Below are positions 43,179 to 52,034 of a stretch of DNA of 64,000 bases, piece by piece; the stretch's first letter is position 1; each line of letters opens with the position of its first letter. Origin of the DNA: Sulfurovum sp. UBA4779 (GTDB lineage: Bacteria > Campylobacterota > Campylobacteria > Campylobacterales > Sulfurovaceae); the NCBI GenBank assembly GCA_002403155.1, contig DHHF01000006.1:1-64000 (forward strand), in the 5' to 3' direction. The notes under the pieces were generated by a model, which had not been told where the DNA came from, made no database searches, and worked only from the letters and a program-made list of their open reading frames with translations. The position numbers and the translations under genes were made by a program.

Positions 43179-44099
43179 ATGATAGCCCAAAGTATCGAGG
43201 ATCTTGTCGGAAATACCCCATTGGTTAAAATCAACTCGCTCTCAAAAGCAAGCGGCACAACCATATTGGGCAAATGCGAATTTATGAATCCCACCTCTTC
43301 GGTCAAAGACAGAATCGCCTTCAATATGATCAATGAAGCACTCAAGTCAGGAGCGATAAACAAAGAAACAGTCATTATAGAACCCACTAGCGGCAATACA
43401 GGCATAGGCCTTGCCGCAATCTGTGCTGTTAAAAAAATGAGACTGATCTTGACCATGCCTGAATCGATGAGCCTTGAAAGACGAAAATTGCTTACACATT
43501 TGGGTGCAAAACTGGTTCTTACGCCTGCATCAGAAGGCATGGCCGGCGCTATTGCAAAAGCAGCACAACTTGAAAAAGAACTAAGCAATGCTATCGTTTT
43601 GCAGCAGTTTAAAAATCCGAACAATCCTGACATTCACAGAAAAACAACCGCCATAGAAATTTTGAAAGACACCCAAAACAATGTAGACATTTTTGTTGCA
43701 GCAGTCGGAACAGGGGGCACTCTCACGGGTACCTCAGAAGCGCTTAAAGAAAAAATTCCTTCCCTTGAAGTGGTAGCCGTTGAACCCAAAGCCTCCTCCG
43801 TACTCAGCGGCAAAAAAGCAGGGCCGCATAAAATACAGGGAATCGGTGCAGGTTTTATCCCGGAAATTCTCAATACCCGCATTTACAATGAAGTAATCGC
43901 CATAAGCGATGAAGAAGCATTTGAAATGTCCAAAAAAATGGCGAAAGAAGAAGGGTTGCTTATCGGTATTTCAGCAGGCGCAAATCTTGCAGCAGCCAAC
44001 CTTCTTGCCGCACGCCCCCAAAACAAAGGAAAAACCATCATTACGATACTTTGTGATACGGCGGAGCGCTATCTTTCAACCGAACTGTTCGATGTCTAA
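43179..44099 (+). CDS. cysK: Cysteine synthase (O-acetylserine sulfhydrylase)
   Basis: 306 aa. It makes L-cysteine from O-acetylserine and sulfide. The PLP lysine is in NPTSSVKDRIAF (Lys43); the substrate loop EPTSGNTGIGLA and the phosphate-binding GTGGTLTG are intact, with GISAGANLAAA near the end. The C terminus ends shortly after FDV rather than in the extended tail that binds SAT in some CysK. The pabC-like gene overlaps its end by 8 bp. CysM is the alternative name; the TSGNTG motif alone does not separate them. Confidence 0.95.
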   Translation: MIAQSIEDLVGNTPLVKINSLSKASGTTILGKCEFMNPTSSVKDRIAFNMINEALKSGAINKETVIIEPTSGNTGIGLAAICAVKKMRLILTMPESMSLERRKLLTHLGAKLVLTPASEGMAGAIAKAAQLEKELSNAIVLQQFKNPNNPDIHRKTTAIEILKDTQNNVDIFVAAVGTGGTLTGTSEALKEKIPSLEVVAVEPKASSVLSGKKAGPHKIQGIGAGFIPEILNTRIYNEVIAISDEEAFEMSKKMAKEEGLLIGISAGANLAAANLLAARPQNKGKTIITILCDTAERYLSTELFDV

Positions 44100-44676
44100 A
44101 TCCTTATTTTTAGAAACTATCAAGATAGAGGAGGGAAAAGTTTTTAACCTTTCTTATCATCAGGCACGTTTTTCAAAAACACAAAAAGCCTTTTTTGGGA
44201 TGAAACACAGCCTGCCTCTTTCGGATATGATAGATGCACCCCCCACAGGCCTTTACCGGTGCCGCATTCTTTATGATGAAACCATACAGAAGATTGAGTA
44301 CATTCCCTATACATTCAAAAAAATACAGACGCTGAAAATTGTCTCCTCAGATATTGACTACGCATACAAATACGCTGATCGCAAAATATTTTCTACTTTG
44401 CTTGAAATGCATTCAAAGGCCGATGAAATCATTATCGAAAAAGACGGCTATCTAACCGATACAACGATAGCCAACATTGCTTTTTATGATGGCACCAAAT
44501 GGCTTACGCCTCTCAATCCTCTGCTTAAGGGAACCACAATGACAAGACTGCTTGATGAAGGGCTGCTGCACCCAAAAAAAATAAAAAAAGAGGAGTTGGC
44601 CAATTATCCATACGTAGCTTTAATGAACGCTATGATAGGATTTAAAATCATAAAAAATGTTAACATTTTTTTATAA
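44092..44676 (+). CDS. Aminotransferase class IV (PabC-like, probable aminodeoxychorismate lyase)
   Basis: 194 aa; the ATG at 44092 lies within the last codons of cysK (8-bp overlap). Fold-type IV features: HQARF (Arg26 region), the PLP lysine in YKYADRK (Lys93) and the cofactor-binding block KDGYLTDTTIANIAFYDGTKWLTP, with the final PLLKGTTMTRLL matching the family. The protein is short (family 250-290 aa), as expected of Campylobacterota PabC-like forms. It would release 4-aminobenzoate for folate. A branched-chain or D-amino acid function is not ruled out. Confidence 0.8.
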   Translation: MSKSLFLETIKIEEGKVFNLSYHQARFSKTQKAFFGMKHSLPLSDMIDAPPTGLYRCRILYDETIQKIEYIPYTFKKIQTLKIVSSDIDYAYKYADRKIFSTLLEMHSKADEIIIEKDGYLTDTTIANIAFYDGTKWLTPLNPLLKGTTMTRLLDEGLLHPKKIKKEELANYPYVALMNAMIGFKIIKNVNIFL

Positions 44677-44700
44677 AAAAAGATGAAAGGAGAGCAAAAT

Positions 44701-45159
44701 ATGAATCTTTTTCAAACCAAAATATATCGTACTCTTATGGCTGAACATATTCAAAATACCATCAATTATCTGTTTAGCAAAGATCAAAAATTTGCGCTGG
44801 CATGTGAAACAAAATATATCACCTTTACCCCTCCGCTGCCTGATGAAATCAAAAAGACATTTCATGAAACTGTGCTTTTTATCATAAGCGGATACACCTA
44901 TGAAAGTGCACAGCTTGAAGAAGACTTTTTTTCTTTTGAAGCAGGATTCGGAAGTGAAAATTTCGGTTCAACGGTGCATATTCCTTTGCTTGCCATCAAA
45001 CAAATTTTTGTAGGAGACATTCCTATTCTCATCAATTTAGCAGAACCTGCCATTCAAAAAGAAACTGATTCAAAAAGTACTTCGACCAAGAGCTCGATGG
45101 AAGCATTGCTGAAAAATCCGGAAAACCTCAAATTTCTTAAAAAAAGAGACAAAAGCTAA
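44701..45159 (+). CDS. SspB-like protein (possible ClpXP adaptor)
   Basis: 152 aa from ATG 44701, with AAAGGAGAG seven bases upstream; the ATG at 44683 is less likely. I base the call on pattern: a compact beta-rich domain with FFSFEAGFGSENFGSTVHIPLLAIKQIFVGD, resembling the SspB substrate-binding fold (FSARFGGV ... VPFAAI-type), followed by a flexible Ser/Lys-rich linker and a short conserved-looking tail LKNPENLKFLKK that could be a ClpX-binding peptide. SspB delivers ssrA-tagged proteins to ClpXP; SmpB, which pairs with tmRNA, is encoded 5 kb away. Certainty is moderate. Confidence 0.5.
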   Translation: MNLFQTKIYRTLMAEHIQNTINYLFSKDQKFALACETKYITFTPPLPDEIKKTFHETVLFIISGYTYESAQLEEDFFSFEAGFGSENFGSTVHIPLLAIKQIFVGDIPILINLAEPAIQKETDSKSTSTKSSMEALLKNPENLKFLKKRDKS

Positions 45160-45167
45160 AGCATTTT

Positions 45168-46070
45168 TTAGCAATGTCCCCCCATGATATAATCAACTAC
45201 TTGATCCACATAGGCATTATGCTTGTTTTCTTTAGAATATACGATATAAAAATTGCGGTTCATCGTATAGCCTCTCAGCCTTGCCTCAAAAAGTTCACCT
45301 GACGCAACATCATCGGCGATCGCAAATTTGGAGATAATCGAAACCACCGGATGGTCGACATCTTTTTTGCTTCTTTTGATTGCCTGAAGCACCGAAGTGG
45401 TGTTGCTTACTTCGCTTAATACATTAAAATTTTTGCATGATACGCCAAGCTCTTCAAAAACTTCACTGATAACACGTCTTGTATGCGAACTTTCTTCACG
45501 GCAAACCCATCGATACTCATACAAATCTTCTGTTTTAACGATTTTCGGCAAAGGCACATTGCTCACTAGCACCAATTCATCTTCCAGCCATTCTCTATAG
45601 ATAAGATCATTATCAAAAATAGGTGACTCAATAAGCCCCAAATCCAATTTTCTGTCTTTTAGTTTTTCTATAATGTTTTTGCTCAAATCAACACTTAATT
45701 GGATATCGTTATTGATCATTTTTCCGATATTATGAAGGCACTCACCCGGAATAACATAATTTCCTATTGTATAAGACGCCCCCATTTTAAAAGTAATCTC
45801 TTTATTGATGATTTTAAGAATATCCTGCTCGGCAGTATGAATCTCTTTCTCCAACCTTGTTGCTATCTTATAAAGCTCTTCGCCCTCATTGGTCAACCTG
45901 ATTCCATTTTTCTTGCGTTCGATTACCTTGGCTCCCAAATATTTTTCTATAAATTTGATCTGCTGGGTAACTGCCGGCTGAGAAATACCCAGTTTGGCAG
46001 ACGCTTTGGAAAAACTTCTCTCTCTTGCTACTGTTAAAAAAGTTTCAATCTTAACAAAATCTTTTAACAT
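45168..46070 (-). CDS. LysR-family transcriptional regulator
   Basis: 300 aa. N-terminal winged helix-turn-helix (about 5-64: FVKIETFLTVARERSFSKASAKLGISQPAVTQQIKFIEKYLGAKVIERKK) and a periplasmic-binding-protein-like effector domain (about 90-300). Effector unknown. It is divergent from the Rep/UvrD helicase gene (167-bp gap) and convergent with the SspB-like gene. LysR proteins often control the divergent neighbour; a helicase target would be unusual, so the true target may lie elsewhere. cysK being 1 kb away allows a CysB-like speculation only. Confidence 0.93.
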   Translation of the reverse strand: MLKDFVKIETFLTVARERSFSKASAKLGISQPAVTQQIKFIEKYLGAKVIERKKNGIRLTNEGEELYKIATRLEKEIHTAEQDILKIINKEITFKMGASYTIGNYVIPGECLHNIGKMINNDIQLSVDLSKNIIEKLKDRKLDLGLIESPIFDNDLIYREWLEDELVLVSNVPLPKIVKTEDLYEYRWVCREESSHTRRVISEVFEELGVSCKNFNVLSEVSNTTSVLQAIKRSKKDVDHPVVSIISKFAIADDVASGELFEARLRGYTMNRNFYIVYSKENKHNAYVDQVVDYIMGGHC

Positions 46071-46200
46071 TATTTTTCCTTATTTTTATATTAAATTTAT
46101 AACTATTGAAATCATTATATCAAATTATACTTAAATAACTTTATAACAAAACATTATTTGACGTATATTTGTTAATTGTCTGGTTTAATCATTTTCACGA

Positions 46201-46206
46201 TATAAT
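46201..46206 (+). promoter_or_regulatory. Promoter -10 box for the helicase gene
   Basis: TATAAT (in CACGATATAATAAAAG), 31 bp upstream of the ATG at 46237. The GAGGAG ribosome-binding motif then lies about 14 bp before the ATG, longer than usual. Confidence 0.55.
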
Positions 46207-46236
46207 AAAAGATAATCAGAGGAGCATAATTGGCTT

Positions 46237-48303
46237 ATGGAAAAGATTTTAAACGAACTTAATCCCTCACAGCGTGAAGCGGCAGAGCATATAGACGGTG
46301 CAATGCTCATCCTTGCAGGCGCAGGCAGCGGAAAAACAAAAACCCTTACTTCAAGACTTGCCTACTTAATCGGTGAAGTAGGCATCGATCCTGCCAATAC
46401 CCTGACGCTTACTTTCACCAATAAAGCCGCAAGCGAAATGCGAGAACGCGCATTGAAACTGATAAACAACAAAACATCTTATCCGCCATTGTTGTGCACC
46501 TTCCATAAATTCGGTTTGCTTTTTTTAAAATTTCATATAGAAAAACTTGGAAGAAGCAACAATTTTGTAATCATTGACAGCGATGATAAAAAACGATTGC
46601 TCCGCTCTATTGCAAAAGAGTTGAAAATTGACCTGAATCTTTCTTTTATTGCCTCTGAAATCTCAAAATACAAAAATTCTCTTCTAAATGCCGAAGTCGT
46701 AAAAGAAAAAGCAGAATTGCCAGATTATAAAAAAGTAGCTGCTATTTATGAGCGCTATCAGGCAAATATCGAAGAAAATAATCTCGTTGATTTTGACGAT
46801 CTTTTAATGCTTACCTATAAAATACTTGACGAAAACGAAGCGCTTCGCAAAGAAACAAGTTTGCGATATCGTTATATTATGGTGGATGAATACCAAGACA
46901 CCAATGAATTACAGTTTAGGCTGCTTGAGCATCTGGTAAGCGAGCATGGAAATCTTTGTGTCGTGGGAGACGATGATCAAAGCATCTATGGATGGCGCGG
47001 GGCAAATATTCGAAATATTTTAGATTTTTCAAACCGCTTTGAAACAACAAAAATAGTGAAACTGGAAACCAATTATCGCTCCACCGAACCTATTTTAAAA
47101 GCAGCAAACGCACTGATAGAGCACAATTCAACACGATTGGGCAAAAAACTTTTCAGCCATAGAGGCGAAGGACCTGAAGTAAAACTGCTGCACTCGCTGG
47201 ATGAAGCCCATGAATCCAAAGCGATCGCACAAGAAATCCATGCGCTTTTGGATAAAGGTGCCAATCCCGAAGAAATAGCCGTACTGTATCGGATCAACGC
47301 ACTCTCCCGTTCTTTGGAGGAGGGGTTTATCAAAGAAGGACTTGGATTTAAACTGATAGGAGGCATGCGGTTTTATGAACGAGCAGAGATCAAAGATATC
47401 ATTTCTTATCTTAGAGTCTTGGCAAATCCGCATGATGACTTTTCTCTCTTGCGCATTATCAACAAACCTAAAAGAGGCTTAGGCAAAGCTTCCATAGACA
47501 AACTTCAAAAAGCTGCGCATGAAGAAAAACTTTCACTGTATGCCTTTATCCAAAAAAATCTTGACAAAGAACTTTCTGCAGTGATAAGCAAAAAAATTGC
47601 CAACAGCCTGCAGACGCTTTTGGAAGATATCCAAGTTTTACAAGAAGAGATGAAGACCAAAATGGGAAACTTTATTACTCTTTTTGAAGAACGCATCAAA
47701 CTCAAAGAGTATTATTCGGGCATGATAGACGGATTTGACCGTATTTTGAACATGGATGAATTTTACGGATATTTTAGAGATTGCGTAATCAAAAATCCCG
47801 ACCTGACCCTTGATGAATTTCTTAACGATATTACCTTGCAAAGCGACCAAGACCAAGTCGAAGAAAACACCATCACCATTATGAGTATTCATGCGGCCAA
47901 AGGGCTTGAATTTGAACATCTTTACGTCATAGGGATGGAAGAAGAGTTTTTTCCTTTGCTTGGCGAAGGATGCAATATGGAAGAAGAACGCCGCTTGGGA
48001 TATGTGGCGATTACCAGGGCCAAATCCGATCTTACCTTATGCTATGTTGACAGCCGATTCTATAAAGGCCGCCGAAAAACAATAGAAAAAAGCCGTTTTT
48101 TGGGCGAAGCAGGACTGATACAGGATGCGAGCCTCAAAATTACAAAAACCTCCGCCTTTAAAAAAGGAGATCTTGTCAAACACAAAATTTTCGGGATAGG
48201 AAGGGTGCAGGCTGCAAACAAATCGGGAAAAGAGTATAAGCTGCTGATTAATTTCGGCGGAAACAAAAAAGAGATACTCAGCTCTTTTGTGCAGCCGGTA
48301 TAA
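46237..48303 (+). CDS. UvrD/Rep/PcrA-family 3'-5' DNA helicase
   Basis: 688 aa. SF1A motifs in order: Walker A AGAGSGKTKTL (28-38), TFTNKAASEMRERA, TFHKFG, motif II VDEYQDTNELQ, motif III VGDDDQSIYGWRGA, motif IV ETNYRS, motif V MSIHAAKGLEFEHLYVIGMEEEFFP and motif VI RRLGYVAITRAK. The C terminus has a Tudor-like end (KKGDLVKHKIFGIGRVQAAN ... INFGGNKKEIL) as in PcrA/UvrD, binding RNA polymerase. Roles: nucleotide excision repair, removal of stalled forks. UvrD, Rep and PcrA cannot be separated safely by eye. Confidence 0.95.
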   Translation: MEKILNELNPSQREAAEHIDGAMLILAGAGSGKTKTLTSRLAYLIGEVGIDPANTLTLTFTNKAASEMRERALKLINNKTSYPPLLCTFHKFGLLFLKFHIEKLGRSNNFVIIDSDDKKRLLRSIAKELKIDLNLSFIASEISKYKNSLLNAEVVKEKAELPDYKKVAAIYERYQANIEENNLVDFDDLLMLTYKILDENEALRKETSLRYRYIMVDEYQDTNELQFRLLEHLVSEHGNLCVVGDDDQSIYGWRGANIRNILDFSNRFETTKIVKLETNYRSTEPILKAANALIEHNSTRLGKKLFSHRGEGPEVKLLHSLDEAHESKAIAQEIHALLDKGANPEEIAVLYRINALSRSLEEGFIKEGLGFKLIGGMRFYERAEIKDIISYLRVLANPHDDFSLLRIINKPKRGLGKASIDKLQKAAHEEKLSLYAFIQKNLDKELSAVISKKIANSLQTLLEDIQVLQEEMKTKMGNFITLFEERIKLKEYYSGMIDGFDRILNMDEFYGYFRDCVIKNPDLTLDEFLNDITLQSDQDQVEENTITIMSIHAAKGLEFEHLYVIGMEEEFFPLLGEGCNMEEERRLGYVAITRAKSDLTLCYVDSRFYKGRRKTIEKSRFLGEAGLIQDASLKITKTSAFKKGDLVKHKIFGIGRVQAANKSGKEYKLLINFGGNKKEILSSFVQPV

Positions 48304-48374
48304 AAATTAAGAATGTTGGTGTGCTTTTTTAAAGCGCGGCCAGTCGCGCAAGAGCTGTATGTAACTCAACATTA

Positions 48375-48506
48375 GATAGTGAGGAATGAAGAATGAGGAA
48401 CAAAGAGGTATGTCGGGCATTGCGCAGCAATGCTTTGAGATCTTTGATAAAAGTTTTGCAAAGCAAAACATGCCGGCACTATCCACTATCCACTATTCAC
48501 TATTCG
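48375..48506. repeat. Structured intergenic element with flanking inverted short repeats
   Basis: Between the helicase gene and truB. An outer stem TGTCGG/CCGGCA (48411-48416 with 48473-48478) encloses two perfect 7-bp hairpins, GCATTGC-GCA-GCAATGC (48417-48433) and GTTTTGC-AAA-GCAAAAC (48453-48469). On the left is a purine run (GATAGTGAGGAATGAAGAATGAGG), on the right three near-repeats of CCACTAT/TCACTAT; each is roughly the reverse complement of the other. It resembles a small palindromic repeat or MITE remnant. Confidence 0.55.
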
Positions 48507-48529
48507 TTTGATTTCCCCGGGAGATCACT

Positions 48530-49366
48530 ATGAACCGTCTTTTTGTCGTCAACAAACCGATGTTTCGTTCTTCCAATAACTATATGGGATACGTTAAACG
48601 CAAATACGGCACCAAAAAAGTCGGCTTTTCGGGCACTCTTGATCCTTTTGCAACAGGATGCCTTATTGTCGCAACCGGGCAATATACCAAACTTTTCCAA
48701 TACCTTAAAAAAACGCCTAAAAAATACAAGGCAACCTTATGGCTTGGGGCCAATTCCCCAAGCTTAGATATTGAAAAAATTGACAGCATTCAAGACATAG
48801 CTCCTTTTAAAAAAGAACAAATCCAAGAAGCACTAAACAGTATTCAAGGTGAGCTTACCTATTTTCCTCCGGCATTTTGCGCTAAAAAAATAGGAGGAAA
48901 ACGTGCCTATGAACTTGCACGAGAAGGCAAAGAGGTGAATCTCAAAACCATCACTTCCACTATTTACGATATCCGTCTGATTAATTACAATCACCCTTTT
49001 GTACATTTTGAAGCCACCGTAAGCGAAGGCACATACATTCGCAGCCTTGGTGCACTCATCGCAGACATACTTGGCGTGGATGGAACCCTATCCTCATTGC
49101 ATCGTATCCAAGAAGGAAAATTCATTTTTGATCAAGAAAAAATGCTTAATCCCTTTGAATATATCGCCCTGCCCTTCAATATTTATACAGGAGAACCTTC
49201 AGATCTTGAGTTGGGCAAAAAACTTCAATTAGAAAATTTTCAGGCCAAGGAAGACGGCGAATATCTTGTTGAAACAAAAAACTTTTTTGCTATTATTGAG
49301 ATCAAGAATAAAGAGGTCATTTACAAGCTTAACCGCATAGAAAAATTTAAGGATCCCCATGTATAG
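48530..49366 (+). CDS. truB: tRNA pseudouridine(55) synthase
   Basis: 278 aa. It makes pseudouridine 55 in the TPsiC loop of tRNAs. The catalytic motif GFSGTLDPFATGCL (Asp38), YLKKTPKKYKATLWLG, SIQGELTYFPPAFCAKKIGGKRAYELAREGKE and EGTYIRSLGALI are all characteristic. GGGAGATCACT precedes the ATG. It overlaps ispE by 8 bp, so the two are coupled. TruB is slightly short of the E. coli length; no PUA domain is obvious at the C terminus. Confidence 0.95.
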   Translation: MNRLFVVNKPMFRSSNNYMGYVKRKYGTKKVGFSGTLDPFATGCLIVATGQYTKLFQYLKKTPKKYKATLWLGANSPSLDIEKIDSIQDIAPFKKEQIQEALNSIQGELTYFPPAFCAKKIGGKRAYELAREGKEVNLKTITSTIYDIRLINYNHPFVHFEATVSEGTYIRSLGALIADILGVDGTLSSLHRIQEGKFIFDQEKMLNPFEYIALPFNIYTGEPSDLELGKKLQLENFQAKEDGEYLVETKNFFAIIEIKNKEVIYKLNRIEKFKDPHV

Positions 49367-50132
49367 CATCAATGCCCATGCCAAAGTCAATATTTTTTTA
49401 AAAATTACCGGACATAAAGATGGCTATCATACATTGCTCTCGCGTTTTATGCGCGCAGAAGACCTTTATGACACCATCACATTTGAACCTTGCGAATGCG
49501 AAAGCTTTACAATAGAAGGATGCGAAGACATCCCCCTGGAATCCAATACCATTTTCAAAGCCTATAAAGCGCTGAATGCCCATACGGGCGATCTTGATAT
49601 TCTTAACTTTTTTTATCACCATAAAGTTGTTGTTACCAAACGCATTCCGGCCCAAGCAGGCCTAGGAGGCGGAAGCTCTGATGCAGCCGCCTTTATGAGG
49701 TTAGTCAAAAAGACATGCAATCTTTTGCTTTCCACTGAAGAGTTGGCAAAAATCGCAGCAACCATAGGTGCCGATCTTCCCTTTTTTATCTATAATTACC
49801 CTTCTGCCAATGTCTCAGGGTTTGGAGAGGTGGTCGAACCTTTTGAAGAAGCACCCTTAACACTGGAACTCTATACTCCGGATATAAAATGCGATACAGC
49901 GTTGGTATACAAAACCTTTAAAGAGCATTTTTTATCGGATATTCGCCTTAGCAGTTTTATAGGATGGGATCAGCTCACTTCCAGAGAACTTCTTGAAACA
50001 ATCCATGACCCCCTCTTGCTGAACGATCTTTATAAGGCAGCGCTAATAGCCTATCCAAACCTGAGCGAAGTAGCAAAAAAAGGATGGTTTTTTAGCGGAA
50101 GCGGAAGCACCTTTTTCAAAATTAAAAATTAA
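49359..50132 (+). CDS. ispE: 4-diphosphocytidyl-2-C-methyl-D-erythritol kinase
   Basis: 257 aa. GHMP kinase of the MEP isoprenoid pathway. Signature N-terminal HAKVNIFLKITGHKDGYHTLLSR, the ATP-binding PAQAGLGGGSSDAAAFM and a C-terminal FSGSGSTFFKI. It phosphorylates CDP-ME at the 2-OH. The truB-ispE-smpB order places it within a housekeeping run common in Campylobacterales. The start overlaps truB by 8 bp. The C terminus is short but complete. Confidence 0.95.
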   Translation: MYSINAHAKVNIFLKITGHKDGYHTLLSRFMRAEDLYDTITFEPCECESFTIEGCEDIPLESNTIFKAYKALNAHTGDLDILNFFYHHKVVVTKRIPAQAGLGGGSSDAAAFMRLVKKTCNLLLSTEELAKIAATIGADLPFFIYNYPSANVSGFGEVVEPFEEAPLTLELYTPDIKCDTALVYKTFKEHFLSDIRLSSFIGWDQLTSRELLETIHDPLLLNDLYKAALIAYPNLSEVAKKGWFFSGSGSTFFKIKN

Positions 50133-50222
50133 TTTTTATAAATATTTTTTAGAGAGGTATAAAAAACAGGATGCCGCAGCGTAAAGTGCAACTTTTCTCA
50201 AACATTTACTTTTTATCTATGC

Positions 50223-50228
50223 TATAAT
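50223..50228 (+). promoter_or_regulatory. Promoter -10 box for smpB
   Basis: TATAAT in ATGCTATAATAGCGCC, only 22 bp upstream of the TTG start, leaving a very short leader that contains the ribosome-binding site AAGGCGGA. Confidence 0.6.
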
Positions 50229-50249
50229 AGCGCCTAAAAAGGCGGATTT

Positions 50250-50714
50250 TTGGCTATTACTCTTATTGCACAAAACAAAAAAGCCAGACATGATTATGAA
50301 ATACTTGACAAGTTTGAAGCAGGTATTGTCTTGAAAGGAAGCGAAGTAAAAGCGCTTCGTGCAAAAAAAGCCAACCTTAACGATGCTTTTTGCCGCTTCA
50401 TCAAAGGTGAACTTTACCTTATGAATGCCCACATCGCCCATCTTGAAACAACCCATAAGCATTTTAGTCCCGATACCAGGGCCCCCAGAAAACTGCTTCT
50501 GCACAAAAAAGAGCTCCATAAGCTTTTCATGAAAGTCAACAAAGACGGGCTTACGATAGTGCCGTTAATGCTTTACTTCAACGAACGCAATCTTGCAAAA
50601 GTAAGCATCGCTATAGCAAAAGGGAAAAAACTTCACGATAAACGAGCCGATCTCAAAGCAAAAACACTCAACAAAGAAGCCCAGCAAGCAATAAAAAATA
50701 AAAACCATAGTTAA
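50250..50714 (+). CDS. smpB: SsrA-binding protein SmpB
   Basis: 154 aa with a TTG start (AAAAAGGCGGATTT upstream). It binds tmRNA and delivers it to stalled ribosomes. Typical blocks: AQNKKARHDYEILDKFEAGIVLKGSEVKALRAKKANLNDAFCRF, FSPDTRAPRKLLLHKKELHKL and the C-terminal GKKLHDKRADLKAKTLNKEAQQAIK, the basic tail that enters the mRNA channel. tmRNA itself is not in the window. It is a single gene with its own promoter. Confidence 0.97.
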   Translation: MAITLIAQNKKARHDYEILDKFEAGIVLKGSEVKALRAKKANLNDAFCRFIKGELYLMNAHIAHLETTHKHFSPDTRAPRKLLLHKKELHKLFMKVNKDGLTIVPLMLYFNERNLAKVSIAIAKGKKLHDKRADLKAKTLNKEAQQAIKNKNHS

Positions 50715-50978
50715 TATTTTTCGCTTTACAAATAAATTTTTGAGTTGGATTTTTAGAAATATCTGTAAAAAAACTAAGAGCAATGACCTTAATGATCCAT
50801 CAATTTTACAGTACACGTTTTAGTTATTGGCTCTTTAAAGTTATCTTATAGGCATATGCAATACGATAGAAAAGAATTTTTATGAGTAAATTGGCAAGAA
50901 AATGTTATTTTAAACAAACAAATAGAAGATAACAAAAAATGATCACATCTTTGAAAGATGCGCAAGAGAGAAGAAAAA
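50715..50978. other. 264-bp AT-rich intergenic stretch between convergent smpB and rplS
   Basis: No ORF, tRNA or repeat is recognisable here apart from the rplS terminator hairpin at 50930-50960. The remainder is AT-rich with no clear signal. Confidence 0.5.
50930..50960 (-). terminator. Terminator of the rpsP-rplS operon
   Basis: On the minus strand CATCT-TTCAA-AGATG forms a short hairpin (50946-50960), followed by TGATCATTTTTTG. It lies 19 bp after the rplS stop. Confidence 0.55.
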
Positions 50979-51338
50979 CTATTTTCTTCTAAGCTCTTTA
51001 ATACGTGCGGCTTTACCTTTAAGATCTCTAAGATAGAACAATTTGGCTCTTCTTACTCTACCTCTTCTTAAAACCTCAATACTCTCTATACTTTCTGTAT
51101 AAAGCGGGAAAATTCTTTCAACACCTACAGAGTTCGCACCTACTTTTCTTACATTAAATGTTTTACCGGTACCTTGGCCTCTAACAGAAATACAAAGCCC
51201 TTCAAAGTTTTGAACTCTTTCTTTGTTCCCTTCTTTAATTCTAACAGCAACTCTCAATGTGTCACCGGCTTTAAAACTAGGAATGTTTTTATTTTCCAAT
51301 TGTGCTTGCTCGAAGCTTTCAATATATTTATTTCTCAT
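50979..51338 (-). CDS. rplS: 50S ribosomal protein L19
   Basis: 119 aa. Standard bL19: FKAGDTLRVAVRIKEGNKERVQNFEGLCISVRGQGTGKTFNVRKVGANSVGVERIFPLYTESIESIEVLRRGRVRRAKLFYLRDLKGKAARIKE. It sits at the subunit interface of the 50S. It is the last gene of the rpsP-khpA-rimM-trmD-rplS operon; its start overlaps the end of trmD by 11 bp (AAAGGTATCAC before the ATG). Confidence 0.98.
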   Translation of the reverse strand: MRNKYIESFEQAQLENKNIPSFKAGDTLRVAVRIKEGNKERVQNFEGLCISVRGQGTGKTFNVRKVGANSVGVERIFPLYTESIESIEVLRRGRVRRAKLFYLRDLKGKAARIKELRRK

Positions 51339-52023
51339 GTGATACCTTTTTTTTGTATAGGTCGGGTCGGAAATACTTTGTTTTGCACAAAGCCAACTCT
51401 CTTTTTAAGTCCGTGATTTTACTATGATTACCCTTTAAAAATTCTGAAATAACTTCACTGTTTTCATAAATTTTCGGTTTTGTAAAAGAAGGTGCTTCAA
51501 GCAATGTCATCTCAAAACTTTCATCTCTTAAAGATTCTTCATTGCCAAGCACCCCTTGTATGTTTCTGCTGATTGCATCGCAAACGACCATGCTTGCCAC
51601 TTCTCCGCCCGTTAAGATAAAATCTCCGATGGAAAAAAGTTCATCTGCCTGCATTTCAATCACACGCTCATCTATCCCTTCATACCGTCCGCTTACAAAC
51701 ACCAAATGTGATTTTCTGGCTAATCGTTTTGCATCGTTTTGCCTAAAAGGCTTAGCAACGGGAGTAAGAAATATCACATAGGCATCGGGGGAATCTTTTT
51801 TGATATTTTGAAGTGTATCCATTAAAGGCTGAGGCGTCATCAGCATCCCTGCACCCCCTCCTATCATAGGAGCATCCACCTTCTTATGCTTATCCTGTGT
51901 CAATGCTCTTGGGTCATGAAAATCAATAGTGATTGTACCGGAAGCTAGAGCACGGGCTAAAATACTTTCTGTAAAATACCCTTCAATCAGGGAGGGGAAA
52001 AGAGTTACGAAACTAAAATGCAA
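51328..52023 (-). CDS. trmD: tRNA (guanine(37)-N1)-methyltransferase
   Basis: 231 aa with a TTG start at 52023, preceded by TAAGGTAAAATATT. It is a SPOUT-fold enzyme that methylates G37 and prevents +1 frameshifts. Conserved SAM/tRNA-binding blocks: DAPMIGGGAGMLM, VFVSGRYEGIDERVIE, SIGDFILTGGEVASMVVCDAISR and SFEMTLLEAPSFTKP. It lies in the ribosome-biogenesis operon between rimM and rplS. The C terminus overlaps rplS by 11 bp. Confidence 0.97.
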   Translation of the reverse strand: MHFSFVTLFPSLIEGYFTESILARALASGTITIDFHDPRALTQDKHKKVDAPMIGGGAGMLMTPQPLMDTLQNIKKDSPDAYVIFLTPVAKPFRQNDAKRLARKSHLVFVSGRYEGIDERVIEMQADELFSIGDFILTGGEVASMVVCDAISRNIQGVLGNEESLRDESFEMTLLEAPSFTKPKIYENSEVISEFLKGNHSKITDLKRELALCKTKYFRPDLYKKKVSHEK

Positions 52024-52034
52024 AATATTTTACC

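Noticed and set aside
43909..44091. Upstream extension of the PabC-like frame inside cysK
   Set aside because: That stretch is cysK read out of frame; the ATG at 44092 gives the normal short overlap.
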